A stretch of 56,502 bases of DNA. Source: an uncultured Acidimicrobiales bacterium (GTDB lineage Bacteria; Actinomycetota; Acidimicrobiia; Acidimicrobiales; CADCSY01). The translations under genes and the position numbers were made by a program. Shown piece after piece: positions 18,990 through 27,708 of this stretch. The notes below the pieces were generated by a model that had not been told where the DNA came from, ran no database searches, and saw only the letters and a list, made by a program, of their open reading frames with translations. Numbering within the stretch: the first letter of the stretch is position 1; each line of letters opens with the position of its first letter. The stretch covers positions 1 through 56,502 of the forward strand of contig CADCSY010000074.1 in the NCBI GenBank assembly GCA_902805555.1, given 5' to 3'.

Positions 18990-19673
18990 TCAGCCGGCGG
19001 CGGCGAGGTCGGCCAGGTGGCCGGCGTCGTTGTAGCGGACGAGCTTCCAGGGCGGGACGCCGCGCGCCACCGTGGCCGACGGGTCGAGCGACCACTCGGT
19101 GATGCTCGTGTTGGGCTGGTGGGTGGCACCCGACCCGACGGACGGGGGGAGCCCGAGGAGGGCGACCAGGGAGGCCTCGATGATCCCGCCGTGGCAGACG
19201 ACCACGATCGTCCGCCCCGCCAGGCTGCGGGCCACCTGGTGGAGCGTCGTCGCCGCCCGCACCTGGAACTCGGCGAAGCTCTCACCCCCGGGGGAGAGCG
19301 GCTCGTAGATGCTGAAGGTCCAGCCCTCGGGCCGGTAGGCCGCCTGGTACGCCTCCCAGGTCATCCCGTCGCACTCGCCGGGGCGCCGCTCCTCGAGGTC
19401 CTCGACCTGCTCGACCTGGAGGCCGCCGAGCGCCGGCGAGATGATCTCGGCCGTCTCACGGGCGCGGGGCATCGTGCTCGACAGCAGGACGTCGGCCCGC
19501 AGCTCGGCGGTGCGCGCAAGCCGGTCCCGCAGCGCCTCGGCCTGCCGAACGCCCACCGGGCTCAGCCCTGAGCACGTCTTCGGCCCCCCGATGAGGCCGT
19601 CCACCGTCACCTTGGACTCGCCGTGCCTGATGAGCACGAGGCGCGTGAGGGCAGGTGCAGGATCGGGGGCCAT
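18990..19673 (-). CDS. Histidine phosphatase family protein (phosphoglycerate-mutase fold)
   Basis: 227 aa. The phosphohistidine motif LIRHGES is at residues about 13-20, with the second histidine in VVVCHGGIIEASL and the acid in LEERRPGECDG. Such proteins include alpha-ribazole phosphatase (CobC), sugar phosphatases and small-molecule phosphatases. Being in an operon with a BtuF-like protein makes a corrinoid-related phosphatase conceivable, but motifs do not decide it. ATG 19673 has a -10 TAGGGT ending 8 nt upstream, suggesting a leaderless transcript. Confidence 0.88.
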   Translation of the reverse strand: MAPDPAPALTRLVLIRHGESKVTVDGLIGGPKTCSGLSPVGVRQAEALRDRLARTAELRADVLLSSTMPRARETAEIISPALGGLQVEQVEDLEERRPGECDGMTWEAYQAAYRPEGWTFSIYEPLSPGGESFAEFQVRAATTLHQVARSLAGRTIVVVCHGGIIEASLVALLGLPPSVGSGATHQPNTSITEWSLDPSATVARGVPPWKLVRYNDAGHLADLAAAG

Positions 19674-19681
19674 GGGCGTCG

Positions 19682-19687
19682 ACCCTA
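19682..19687 (-). promoter_or_regulatory. Leaderless-type -10 box of the histidine phosphatase gene
   Basis: TAGGGT read on the minus strand, 8 nt before ATG 19673. No clear -35. Confidence 0.45.
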
Positions 19688-19747
19688 GAGGCCGGTCCCG
19701 CCGCAGGCCCGCTCACGGCGGGCGAGCCGCTCGGACCCGCCGCTGGC

Positions 19748-21193
19748 TCAGGTCAGGACCTCGACGAAGCGCTCGAGCTGGCGGAGGTTCCGGCACTCGT
19801 ACACGCCGTCGCAGTGGGTCGCGTACTCGCCGACGATCGAGTCGCCGGTGTCCCAGTACGAGCGGGGCTCGGGGTTCAGCCAGTAGACGTGGCGGGCCTT
19901 GTGGCGCAGCTCCTTGATGACCCACGACTGCGACGAGTGGTAGTTGTTCCGGGCGTCGCCCAGCAGGAGCACGGTGGTGCGGGGGCCGACCTCGTGGCCG
20001 TACCTCTCGTGGAACACCTCGAGGGCGTGGCCGTAGTCGGAGTGGCCGTCGACCCAGACCACGTCCGCCTCGGTGTTGACCCGGTGCACGGCCTGGTTGA
20101 TGTCCTCCTCGCCCTCGAAGAAGCTCGTCACCTCGTCGAGGCCGTCGATGAAGACGAAGGCCCGCACCTTCGAGAACTGGCCGCTGATGGCGTAGACCAG
20201 CTGGAGCGTGAAGCGGGCGAAGGCGGCGACCGAGCCAGAGATGTCGGCGACCACGAAGATCTCCGGCTTGGCCGGGCGCGGGTACTTGAACTTCGGCTCG
20301 GCCGGGACCCCGCCGTAGCTGAGGGAGTGGCGCACGGTGCTGCGGAAGTCGAGGCTCCCCTTGCGCCCGTGGCGGCGCTTGCGGGCCAGGCGGACGGCGA
20401 GCTTCCGGGTGAGCGGCTGCAGCGCCTTCTTGAGGTTCGTCATCTCCTCCCTGCTGGCGTGCATGAAGTCGACGTCCTCCGGCAGCGGCTTGCGCAGCGT
20501 GCGGGCCATGGCGTCGACGCCGCGGTCGGCCACGAGGCGGCGGCGGATCTCGGCCTCGACCTCCTGCTTGATGTGGGTGGAGCGGATCTCGGCCTCGTCG
20601 CGCTCGAGGCGCTCCTCGAGCGGGGTGAGCTCGCCCCCCGCCTGCTCGCGCGCCGCCTCCATCATGCGCTCGACGACCCCGTCGAGGTCGAGGTTCCGCA
20701 GCGTCCGGTAGAGGTAGTAGGTGCCGCCGACGGGCCGCCCCGGCTCCATGCCGGCGAAGCGCTTGACCGCCTGGCGGGCGACGGCGCGCATCATCGCCTC
20801 GTCGGCGTTGAGCATCGCCTTGTAGAGCATCTCGGCCAGCTCCTCGGGGGTGAGGGCCTCCATGCCCCCGCCGCCCTCACCGGACGTGCCGTCCTGCTCG
20901 CCCTCGCCCGACTGGAGCTCGTCCATGAGCTGCTGCAGCTCGGCGTCGGCGTTGCTGTCGCCGATCGTGTACTCCCGCCCCCGCATCGAGAAGTAGACCT
21001 CGAAGACGGTCTCGAACGCCTTCCAGTGAGCGGCGCTCTTGACGAGGGTGGCGGCCAGCGCGTACTTGAACGCCTCGCGGTCCTCGAGCGGGATGTGCTT
21101 GATCGCCTCCATCGCGTCGAGGTCCTCGGTGAGGCTGACCGGCAGGCCGGCCCGACGCAGCTCCTGGATGAACCCGGCGAGGAGGTCGATCAT
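19748..21193 (-). CDS. CoxE-like protein with C-terminal von Willebrand factor A domain
   Basis: 481 aa. The N-terminal region (FIQELRRAGLPVSLTEDLDAM) and central helical part match the CoxE family; the C-terminal third is a VWA domain with the MIDAS DISGS (DxSxS) in FVVADISGSVAAFARF and later VDGHSDYGHAL and LLLGDARNNYH. Residues about 90-110 are a Gly/Glu-rich linker. It lies 13 bp downstream of a MoxR ATPase gene. Such MoxR/VWA pairs act as metal-insertion or complex-remodelling chaperones, for example in CO dehydrogenase maturation. No client enzyme is encoded in the window. Confidence 0.9.
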   Translation of the reverse strand: MIDLLAGFIQELRRAGLPVSLTEDLDAMEAIKHIPLEDREAFKYALAATLVKSAAHWKAFETVFEVYFSMRGREYTIGDSNADAELQQLMDELQSGEGEQDGTSGEGGGGMEALTPEELAEMLYKAMLNADEAMMRAVARQAVKRFAGMEPGRPVGGTYYLYRTLRNLDLDGVVERMMEAAREQAGGELTPLEERLERDEAEIRSTHIKQEVEAEIRRRLVADRGVDAMARTLRKPLPEDVDFMHASREEMTNLKKALQPLTRKLAVRLARKRRHGRKGSLDFRSTVRHSLSYGGVPAEPKFKYPRPAKPEIFVVADISGSVAAFARFTLQLVYAISGQFSKVRAFVFIDGLDEVTSFFEGEEDINQAVHRVNTEADVVWVDGHSDYGHALEVFHERYGHEVGPRTTVLLLGDARNNYHSSQSWVIKELRHKARHVYWLNPEPRSYWDTGDSIVGEYATHCDGVYECRNLRQLERFVEVLT

Positions 21194-21206
21194 CGCAAGG
21201 CCGCGC

Positions 21207-22106
21207 TCACTTGGCGCCGGCCGTGGCCAGCTCCTTGGTCGCCTTGGCGATGTCGGACTTGTACTTGAGCAGGATGTGGAGCGTCTCGGTGGCCTGCTGG
21301 GCGTCGATCGTCTCGATGCCGAGCAGCACGAGGGTGCGGGCCCAGTCCAGGGTCTCCGACACCGACGGGCTCTTCTTCAGCTCGATGGTGCGGATCGAGC
21401 GCACGATGCGGGCGATCTGGTCGGCGAGGTGCTCGGACACGCCCTCGACCTTGGTGAGCACGATCTCCTTCTCGCGGTCGAGGTCCGGGTAGTCGATGTG
21501 GAGGAACAGGCAGCGGCGCTTCAGGGCCTCGGAGAGCTCCCTCGTGTTGTTCGAGGTGAGGAACACCATGGGGATCTGGCTGGCGCTGATCGTGCCGAGC
21601 TCGGGGATCGACACCTGGTAGTCGGAGAGGATCTCGAGCAGGAGCGCCTCGGTCTCCACCTCGACGCGGTCGACCTCGTCGATCAGGAGCACCACCGGGT
21701 CGGGGGCGCGGATGGCCTCGAGCAGCGGTCGGGTCAGGAGGAACTCGTCGGAGAAGATGTCGTCGGACAGCTCCTTCCACGTCCCGTCGGCCTGGGCCTC
21801 GCCGCTGTTGCCGGTGTTGCGCTCGGTCTGGATGCGCAGCAGCTGCTTCTTGTAGTTCCACTCGTAGAGGGCCTTGCTCTCGTCGAGGCCCTCGTAGCAC
21901 TGGAGCCGGATGAGCCGGCTCCCGGTGATCTCCGCCACCGACTTCGCCAGCTGGGTCTTGCCGGTGCCGGCGGGACCCTCGACCAGGATCGGCTTCTGCA
22001 ACCGGTCGGCCAGGTACACGACACCGGCGATGCCCTCGTCGCTCAGGTAGTTGACGTCGGACAGGGCTGTGCGCACCGCGGGCACCGAGTCGAAGCGGAA
22101 GGCCAT
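21207..22106 (-). CDS. MoxR-family AAA+ ATPase (CoxD-like)
   Basis: 299 aa. Walker A GPAGTGKTQLAKS (about residues 44-56), Walker B VVLLIDEVDR, sensor 1 in MVFLTSNNTREL and arginine finger region ALKRRCLFLHIDYP are complete, so the ATPase should be active. It forms a pair with the VWA protein directly downstream and probably drives remodelling of an unidentified metalloenzyme. ATG 22106 is preceded by TAACGT with a 6-nt gap, a leaderless signature, so this promoter should serve both genes. Confidence 0.93.
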   Translation of the reverse strand: MAFRFDSVPAVRTALSDVNYLSDEGIAGVVYLADRLQKPILVEGPAGTGKTQLAKSVAEITGSRLIRLQCYEGLDESKALYEWNYKKQLLRIQTERNTGNSGEAQADGTWKELSDDIFSDEFLLTRPLLEAIRAPDPVVLLIDEVDRVEVETEALLLEILSDYQVSIPELGTISASQIPMVFLTSNNTRELSEALKRRCLFLHIDYPDLDREKEIVLTKVEGVSEHLADQIARIVRSIRTIELKKSPSVSETLDWARTLVLLGIETIDAQQATETLHILLKYKSDIAKATKELATAGAK

Positions 22107-22112
22107 CCGCCG

Positions 22113-22118
22113 ACGTTA
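22113..22118 (-). promoter_or_regulatory. Leaderless-type -10 box of the moxR-coxE operon
   Basis: TAACGT on the minus strand ends 6 nt before ATG 22106, placing transcription start on the start codon. Confidence 0.5.
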
Positions 22119-22168
22119 CCCGAGCCCTTGACCGCCCGGTCAGGTCCGCGGGCACCCGGGCCCTCCTA

Positions 22169-22208
22169 CACTCGCTGCCCCCGACCCCCACTCGCTGCCC
22201 CCGACCCC
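22169..22208 (+). repeat. 20-bp tandem duplication in the proS leader region
   Basis: CACTCGCTGCCCCCGACCCC occurs twice in direct succession (22169-22188 and 22189-22208). The first copy overlaps a -10-like TACACT (22167-22172) that could drive proS with a leader of roughly 70 nt. Confidence 0.7.
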
Positions 22209-22251
22209 GCCCGGACCGGCCTCAGGGGGAACGACGAGCCGAGGAGCCCAC

Positions 22252-23982
22252 GTGCAACGGATGTCGACGCTGTTCCTGCGCACCCTGCGGGACGACCCGG
22301 CCGACGCCGAGGTCCCGAGCCACCGCCTCCTCGTCCGGGCCGGCTACATCCGCCGCATCGCGCCCGGGGTCTACTCGTGGCTCCCCCTGGGCGTGCGCAC
22401 GCTCGGGCGGGTCAGCCGGATCGTGCGCCAGGAGATGGACCGCATGGGCGGCCAGGAGGTCCTGTTCCCGGCGCTCGTCCCCCGGGACCTCTACGAGACG
22501 AGCGGGCGGTGGACCGAGTACGGGGACCTGCTGTTCCGGCTCCAGGACCGGCGCGGCGCCGACTACCTCCTCGCCCCCACCCACGAGGAGCTGTTCACCA
22601 CGATGGTCAAGGGGGAGCTCTCCTCGTACAAGGACCTCCCCGTCACCCTCTACCAGGTGCAGACGAAGTACCGGGACGAGGCCCGCCCCCGGGCAGGCAT
22701 CCTCCGGGGCCGGGAGTTCGTGATGAAGGACAGCTACTCCTTCGACCTCGACGACGAGGGCCTCCAGCGCAGCTACGACGCCCACCGGGCCGCCTACGTC
22801 CGGATCTTCACCCGCCTGGGCCTCGACCACCGGATCGTCGCCGCGGTGAGCGGGGCGATGGGCGGGAGCGCATCAGAGGAGTTCCTCGCGCCCGCGGTCA
22901 ACGGTGAGGACACGTTCGTGCAGTGCACCTCGTGCGACTACGCGGCCAACACCGAGGCGGCCGAGGTGCAGGCGGCGCCCGAGCAGGACCCCTCGACCCG
23001 ACCGCCGCTGCAGGTGCTCGACACGCCCGGCACCCCCACCATCGAGACCCTGGTGGCGGTGCTGCGGGAGCAGGGCCACGACCTCGACGCCTCCCAGACG
23101 CTGAAGAACGTCGTGGTCACCCTCCGCTCGCCCGGCGGCGCCGAGGAGCTGCTCGTGGTCGGGGTGCCCGGGGACCGCGACGTCGACCTCAAGCGGCTCG
23201 GGGCCAACGTCGAGCCCGCCGAGGTCGTCCCCTTCGACGACTTCGCCGGCCACCCCGGGCTGGTCCGGGGCTACATCGGCCCCCAGGTGCTGGCCGACCT
23301 CGGCATCCGCTACCTCGTCGACCCGCTCGTCGTGCGAGGGAGCGCCTGGGCGACGGGCGCGAACCAGGAGGGTCGCCACGCCGTCGGGGTGGTCATGGGC
23401 AGGGACTTCGAGCCCGCCGGCACCATCCCTGCAGCCGAGGTGCGAGACGGCGACCCCTGCCCCCGGTGCGGCTCGGCGCTCTCCGTGGACCGCGGGATCG
23501 AGATCGGCCACATCTTCCAGCTCGGGAAGAAGTACGCGAACGCCTTCTCGCTCGACGTCCTCGGTCCCGACGGCAAGCCGGTGCGGGTGACGATGGGCTC
23601 CTACGGCATCGGCGTCAGCCGCGCCGTCGCCGCCATCGCCGAGCAGTGCAACGACGAGAAGGGCCTCGTCTGGCCCCGGGGCGTGGCCCCGTTCGACGTC
23701 CACGTCGTGGCCGTGGGCAAGGGCGACGACCAGCGGGTGGCGGCCGAGCGGCTCGCCCTCGAGCTCGAGGAGGCCGGCCTCGACGTCCTGCTCGACGACC
23801 GGGGCGGCTCACCCGGCGTCTCCTTCAAGGACGCCGAGCTCCTCGGCGTCCCGAGCATCCTCGTCGTCGGCCGCTCCCTGGCCGAAGGCACCGTCGAGCT
23901 CCGCGACCGCCGGGCCGGCACGAGCACCGACGTCGCCCTCGCCGACGCCGTCACCGCGGTCCTCGCCGACGTCAGAGGCTGA
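22252..23982 (+). CDS. proS: Prolyl-tRNA synthetase, bacterial type
   Basis: 576 aa. Class II synthetase with motif 2 in [19 protein letters not shown] and motif 3 in [17 protein letters not shown]; the bacterial editing (INS) domain lies between them (about residues 225-385), followed by a C-terminal anticodon-binding domain ending [16 protein letters not shown]. It charges tRNA-Pro; a tRNA-Pro(UGG) gene is also in this window at 53201. GTG 22252 (GAGGAG upstream) or ATG 22261 three codons later could be the start. Convergent with proA, with two repeated hairpins in the gap. Confidence 0.96.
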   Translation: MQRMSTLFLRTLRDDPADAEVPSHRLLVRAGYIRRIAPGVYSWLPLGVRTLGRVSRIVRQEMDRMGGQEVLFPALVPRDLYETSGRWTEYGDLLFRLQDRRGADYLLAPTHEELFTTMVKGELSSYKDLPVTLYQVQTKYRDEARPRAGILRGREFVMKDSYSFDLDDEGLQRSYDAHRAAYVRIFTRLGLDHRIVAAVSGAMGGSASEEFLAPAVNGEDTFVQCTSCDYAANTEAAEVQAAPEQDPSTRPPLQVLDTPGTPTIETLVAVLREQGHDLDASQTLKNVVVTLRSPGGAEELLVVGVPGDRDVDLKRLGANVEPAEVVPFDDFAGHPGLVRGYIGPQVLADLGIRYLVDPLVVRGSAWATGANQEGRHAVGVVMGRDFEPAGTIPAAEVRDGDPCPRCGSALSVDRGIEIGHIFQLGKKYANAFSLDVLGPDGKPVRVTMGSYGIGVSRAVAAIAEQCNDEKGLVWPRGVAPFDVHVVAVGKGDDQRVAAERLALELEEAGLDVLLDDRGGSPGVSFKDAELLGVPSILVVGRSLAEGTVELRDRRAGTSTDVALADAVTAVLADVRG

Positions 23983-23995
23983 CCCCCCGCCCCCA

Positions 23996-24117
23996 CACGC
24001 CGTTCTGGCGGCTGGATCGCCGCCCGGAGGCCGGGTCTGGCCGCCAGCTCGGGTGGGGCGGAGGGCCCACGCCGTTCTGGCGGCTCGATCGCCCCCCGGA
24101 GGCCGGGTCTGGCCGCC
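23996..24117. repeat. Two 50-bp repeats with hairpins between convergent proS and proA
   Basis: Direct copies at 23996-24045 and 24068-24117, differing at two positions, 72 bp apart. Each contains the inverted pair CTGGCGGC ... GCCGCC around a GGAGGCCGGG core, so each can fold into a hairpin on either strand. Their position between two gene 3' ends suggests bidirectional terminators that were duplicated, or members of a dispersed palindromic repeat family. Confidence 0.75.
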
Positions 24118-24138
24118 GGAAGGAGGGGGTGGGTGCCG

Positions 24139-25386
24139 TCAGACGACGATGTGGCCGTCGCCTCGCACGACGTACTTCTCTGTGGTGAGCTGGCGCAGGC
24201 CCATCGGCCCCCTGGCGTGGAGCTTCTGGGTGCTGATGCCGATCTCCGCGCCGAAGCCGAAGCGCTCGCCGTCGACGAAGCGGGTCGACGCGTTGACGAC
24301 GACCGCAGCGGCATCGACCTCCCTCGTGAAGCGGTCGGCGGCGGCGAGGTCCCGGGTGACGATGGCCTCGGTGTGGCCCGAGCCGTGGGCGTTGACCCAC
24401 TCGATCGCTGCGTCGAGGTCGCCGACGACGGCGACGCTCATCTTGAGGTCGAGGAACTCGGTGTCGAAGTCGGCCTCCTGCGCCTCGGCGATCGAGGGCG
24501 CGAGCGCCCGGCTGGCGGCGTCGCCGACGAGCTCGACGCCGTCGAGCGCCCTCGCCACCTCCGGCAGGAACGCAGCCGCGACCGACTGGTGCACCACGAG
24601 CGACTCGGCCGCGTTGCACACGCTCGGCCGCTGGGTCTTCGCGTTGACGACGATGTCCCTGGCGACCCCGAGGTCGGCGTGCTCGTCGACGTAGACGTGG
24701 CAGTTGCCGTCGCCGTCGATCACGTAGGGCACGGTCGCGCTCTCGAGGATGGCGTCGATGAGCGAGCGGCCGCCCCGGGGGATGAGGACGTCGATGAGGC
24801 CCCGCAGCCGCATGAACTCGACCGCCGACTCCCGGCTCGTGTCCTCCACCAGCAGCAGCCCGTCCTCGGGGAGGCCGGCCTTCGCCATTCCCTGCCGCAG
24901 CACGGCGGCGATCGCCATGTTCGAGGTGACGGCGCCGCTGCTGCCACGGAGGAACGCGGCGTTGCCCGACTTGAGGCACAGGCCGAAGGCGTCGCTGGTG
25001 ACGTTCGGCCGGTTCTCGTAGATGATCCCGACCACGCCGAGCGGCACCCGCACCTTGGTGATGCGCAAGCCGTTCGGCCGGGTCCAGCCGGCGACGACCT
25101 CCCCCACGGGGTCGGACAGCCCGGCGACCTGGCGAAGCCCGGCGGCCATCGCCTCGACCCGGCCGGCGTCGAGGCGGAGGCGGTCGACGACGGTCGGGAG
25201 CGCGTCGGCCCGGGTCGCCCGGGCGACGTCCATCGCGTTGGCCGCGAGGATCTCGGGCGTCGCCGCCACCAGCAGGTCCGCCGCCGCCAGGAGGGCGGCG
25301 TCCCTCGCGCCCGTCGTCGTGGTGGCGAGCAGCCGGGCGGCCGCCTGGGCGCGGCGTCCGAGGTCGGCGAGGGGCGCGGTCGGCAT
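24139..25386 (-). CDS. proA: Gamma-glutamyl phosphate reductase
   Basis: 415 aa, NADPH-dependent; reduces gamma-glutamyl phosphate to glutamate semialdehyde, the second step of proline synthesis. The aldehyde-dehydrogenase-like fold is evident, with catalytic Cys in TQRPSVCNAAESLVV, cofactor loop VPLGVVGIIYENRPNVT, and the closing GLRQLTTEKYVVRGDG. The partner kinase gene proB lies 7 kb away at 32333-33427, next to obg. ATG 25386 is preceded by TAGACT with a 6-nt gap (leaderless). Confidence 0.96.
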   Translation of the reverse strand: MPTAPLADLGRRAQAAARLLATTTTGARDAALLAAADLLVAATPEILAANAMDVARATRADALPTVVDRLRLDAGRVEAMAAGLRQVAGLSDPVGEVVAGWTRPNGLRITKVRVPLGVVGIIYENRPNVTSDAFGLCLKSGNAAFLRGSSGAVTSNMAIAAVLRQGMAKAGLPEDGLLLVEDTSRESAVEFMRLRGLIDVLIPRGGRSLIDAILESATVPYVIDGDGNCHVYVDEHADLGVARDIVVNAKTQRPSVCNAAESLVVHQSVAAAFLPEVARALDGVELVGDAASRALAPSIAEAQEADFDTEFLDLKMSVAVVGDLDAAIEWVNAHGSGHTEAIVTRDLAAADRFTREVDAAAVVVNASTRFVDGERFGFGAEIGISTQKLHARGPMGLRQLTTEKYVVRGDGHIVV

Positions 25387-25392
25387 CGCCGC

Positions 25393-25398
25393 AGTCTA
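25393..25398 (-). promoter_or_regulatory. Leaderless-type -10 box of proA
   Basis: TAGACT on the minus strand, ending 6 nt before ATG 25386. Confidence 0.5.
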
Positions 25399-25478
25399 CG
25401 GATCGGGCCCTCCCTCCCGTCCCGGCGCCGGCAGGCACACTGGAGCGTGCCCAGCGCCTCCCCCGCCCGGCCGAAGCG

Positions 25479-26918
25479 GTGAGCGAGGCGTTCGCCGGCG
25501 CCGTCGGCCGCTTCCTCGACGAGGTCACGCCGGTGGTCGAGGGCCTCGGTTCCGAGGCACCCGCCGTGCCGGCGGACCGGCTCTCCGGTGACGTGGCCCT
25601 CGAGGCCTTCGACCTCGCCTGCGCCCTCATCGACGCCGACGGCCACCACAGCGACCACGAGCTCCAGGCCCTCATCACCACCTTCGGGCCGCGGCTCGAG
25701 ACCACGATCGGCCGGGCCACCCCGTCCGAGCTGCGCACCACCGGCTTCGTGACGGGGAGGCGCAGGTGGGTGGACAGCCCCTCCGCACTGTTCGACCTGC
25801 TGGTGGCGGCCGACCGGCGGGACGCAACCGCCGCGTCGTGGACCTACTACGAGCGGGCGATGGCCGTGGCCCACGAGGTGGCAGCGCTCGACGCCCACGT
25901 CGCACGGCTCGAGCTCGTCGGCCTCGAGCGCCTGCGGTCCACGCTGCTGCAGGCCATGGCCGCCAACGGGATCTCCCGTCCGGGCGCCGGGACCCCCGCC
26001 TCGGGCGCAGCCGCCGGGAACCGGGCTGCCCGCCGCGGCGCTCCCGCCCCGGCAGCGGGGACCGGCGCCGGTCCTGACACCGCGACCGACCTCCCTGCGG
26101 CCCGACCGCTCGAGGAGCTGTACGCCGAGCTCGATGCGCTCATCGGGCTGGACCTCGTGAAGGCGGAGGTCAAGCTGGTGGCCGACCTGCTCGTCGTGCA
26201 GCGGATGCGGACCGAGCGGGGCCTCCCCGTCGCGGCCGGCAGCCGGCACCTGGTCTTCACCGGCAACCCGGGCACCGGCAAGACCACCGTCGCCCGCCTC
26301 CTGGCCGAGATCTACCGGACCCTCGGCGTGGTCGCGCGGGGGCACCTGGTGGAGACCGACCGGGGCGGGCTCGTGGCCGGGTACGTGGGGCAGACCGCGA
26401 CGAAGGTCAAGGACGTGTTCGCCTCCGCCCTCGGCGGGGTCCTCCTCATCGACGAGGCGTACGCGCTGGCCCGGGGGGGCGAGCGGGACTTCGGCGCCGA
26501 GGCGATCGACACCCTCGTCAAGCTGGTCGAGGACCACCGGGACGAGATCGTGGTGATCCTCGCCGGGTACCCGGCCGAGATGGCCGTCCTCGTCGCGTCG
26601 AACCCGGGCATCGAGAGCCGCTTCCCCCGCACGATCCACTTCCCCGACTACACCGACGACGAGCTGGTCGCCATCTTCGAGGCGCTGTGCCGGAAGGAGC
26701 GCTACGAGCCCGACGAGGGAGCCCGCGCGGCCGTGCGGGAACGGTTCGCCGCGTCGGCCCGGGGCCCTGGCTTCGGCAACGGGCGTCTGGCCAGGAACCT
26801 CTTCGAGGCGAGCATCGCCGCACAGGCGTCACGGGTGGTCCGCATCGGGCAGCCGACCGACGCCCAGCTCATCGGCCTCACCGCCGAGGACGTCGCCGCC
26901 GCCGCCGCACGCATCTGA
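25479..26918 (+). CDS. CbbX/SpoVK-family AAA ATPase with TerB-like N-terminal domain
   Basis: 479 aa. Residues about 1-160 are helical and include DLACALIDADGHHSDHELQAL, which resembles the acidic TerB/DjlA fold. A Pro/Ala-rich linker (about 165-210) leads to a CbbX-type AAA+ domain: Walker A GNPGTGKTTVARLLAE (about 262), pore loop VETDRGGLVAGYVGQTA, Walker B VLLIDEAYAL, sensor IVVILAGYPAEM, arginine-rich SRFPRTIHFPDY and a C-terminal GNGRLARNLFE. Relatives include EccA of type VII secretion and SpoVK, but no ESX or Rubisco gene is here. GTG 25479 is the start. It heads a run of four plus-strand genes ending in MurJ and PspA. Confidence 0.85.
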   Translation: MSEAFAGAVGRFLDEVTPVVEGLGSEAPAVPADRLSGDVALEAFDLACALIDADGHHSDHELQALITTFGPRLETTIGRATPSELRTTGFVTGRRRWVDSPSALFDLLVAADRRDATAASWTYYERAMAVAHEVAALDAHVARLELVGLERLRSTLLQAMAANGISRPGAGTPASGAAAGNRAARRGAPAPAAGTGAGPDTATDLPAARPLEELYAELDALIGLDLVKAEVKLVADLLVVQRMRTERGLPVAAGSRHLVFTGNPGTGKTTVARLLAEIYRTLGVVARGHLVETDRGGLVAGYVGQTATKVKDVFASALGGVLLIDEAYALARGGERDFGAEAIDTLVKLVEDHRDEIVVILAGYPAEMAVLVASNPGIESRFPRTIHFPDYTDDELVAIFEALCRKERYEPDEGARAAVRERFAASARGPGFGNGRLARNLFEASIAAQASRVVRIGQPTDAQLIGLTAEDVAAAAARI

Positions 26919-26940
26919 CGGACCGGGCGCCGGCCGGTCC

Positions 26941-26946
26941 TAGGCT
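26941..26946 (+). promoter_or_regulatory. Candidate -10 box before the coiled-coil membrane protein
   Basis: TAGGCT ends 9 nt before TTG 26956, in the 37-bp gap after the AAA ATPase gene. It suggests a second promoter inside the cluster. Confidence 0.35.
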
Positions 26947-26955
26947 GCTCGGACC

Positions 26956-27708
26956 TTGGCCGTCGAACGTCACGCCGGAGCGGTCGCCGTCAGGGCGCTG
27001 CGCTCGCCCGCCGCCATCGGCCTCGGGGTGGCCGGCGCCGGCATCGTCGCCGTCGCCGGCCTGCCCCTCCTCGCCGCCGCCGGCGCCGGGGTGGCCGGCT
27101 ACGCGATCGGGGCCGTGCTCGCCACGGCGCTCCGTGGCGGGAGGCGGTCCGGGGGGCGGCGGGCCGGCCCGGGCCGGGAGCGCATCGACCCCTTCACCCT
27201 CGGCGAGCCCTGGCGGCTCCGGGTCAGGGAGGCGCTGAACGCCCGCAGCCGCTACGTGACGGCCGTCGAGCGCACGCCCGACGGCCCGCTGCGGGAGCGC
27301 CTCGTGGACATCGGCAGCCGCATCGACGCAGGCGTCGAGGAGTGCTGGCGCATCGCCAACCAGGGCAACGCGCTCGGGAAGGGGCTGCGGTCCCTGGACC
27401 CCCGACAGGCTCGTGCCTCACTGGCTGCCGCGGAGGCCGAGGCGGGGGGCGGGGCCGACGCCGACCCACGGGTGGCGGCGCTGCGGGCCCAGGTCGCATC
27501 AGCCGAGAGGATGGCCGCCACCGCAGCCGACGCCGACGACCGGCTGCGGCTGCTCTCCGCCCGCCTCGAGGAGTCCGCCGCCCGTGCCGTCGAGCTCTCG
27601 CTCGGTGCGGGGACCGACGCCGACGTCGCCGGGCTCGGCTCCGAGGTGGACGAGGTGGTCGACCAGCTCGAGTCGCTGCGCCTCGCCCTGGGCGAGGTCG
27701 CAGGTTGA
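26956..27708 (+). CDS. Unrecognised membrane-anchored coiled-coil protein
   Basis: 250 aa, family not recognised. Two Ala/Gly/Val-rich hydrophobic segments (about residues 16-37 and 38-58) form a hairpin-like membrane anchor, followed by a basic stretch GGRRSGGRRAGPGR. The remainder (about 75-250) is Ala/Glu/Arg-rich and largely helical with coiled-coil character, including RVAALRAQVASAERMAATAA and VDEVVDQLESLRLALGEV. The start TTG 26956 lacks a clear Shine-Dalgarno. Its stop overlaps the murJ start (TTGA), so the two are translationally coupled. Being between an AAA ATPase and MurJ suggests a role at the cell envelope, which is inference. Confidence 0.75.
   Translation: MAVERHAGAVAVRALRSPAAIGLGVAGAGIVAVAGLPLLAAAGAGVAGYAIGAVLATALRGGRRSGGRRAGPGRERIDPFTLGEPWRLRVREALNARSRYVTAVERTPDGPLRERLVDIGSRIDAGVEECWRIANQGNALGKGLRSLDPRQARASLAAAEAEAGGGADADPRVAALRAQVASAERMAATAADADDRLRLLSARLEESAARAVELSLGAGTDADVAGLGSEVDEVVDQLESLRLALGEVAG

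Noticed and set aside
23996-24117. Two 50-bp repeats as a minimal CRISPR
   Set aside because: Only two units, 22-bp gap, no cas genes, and a clear gene-end position.
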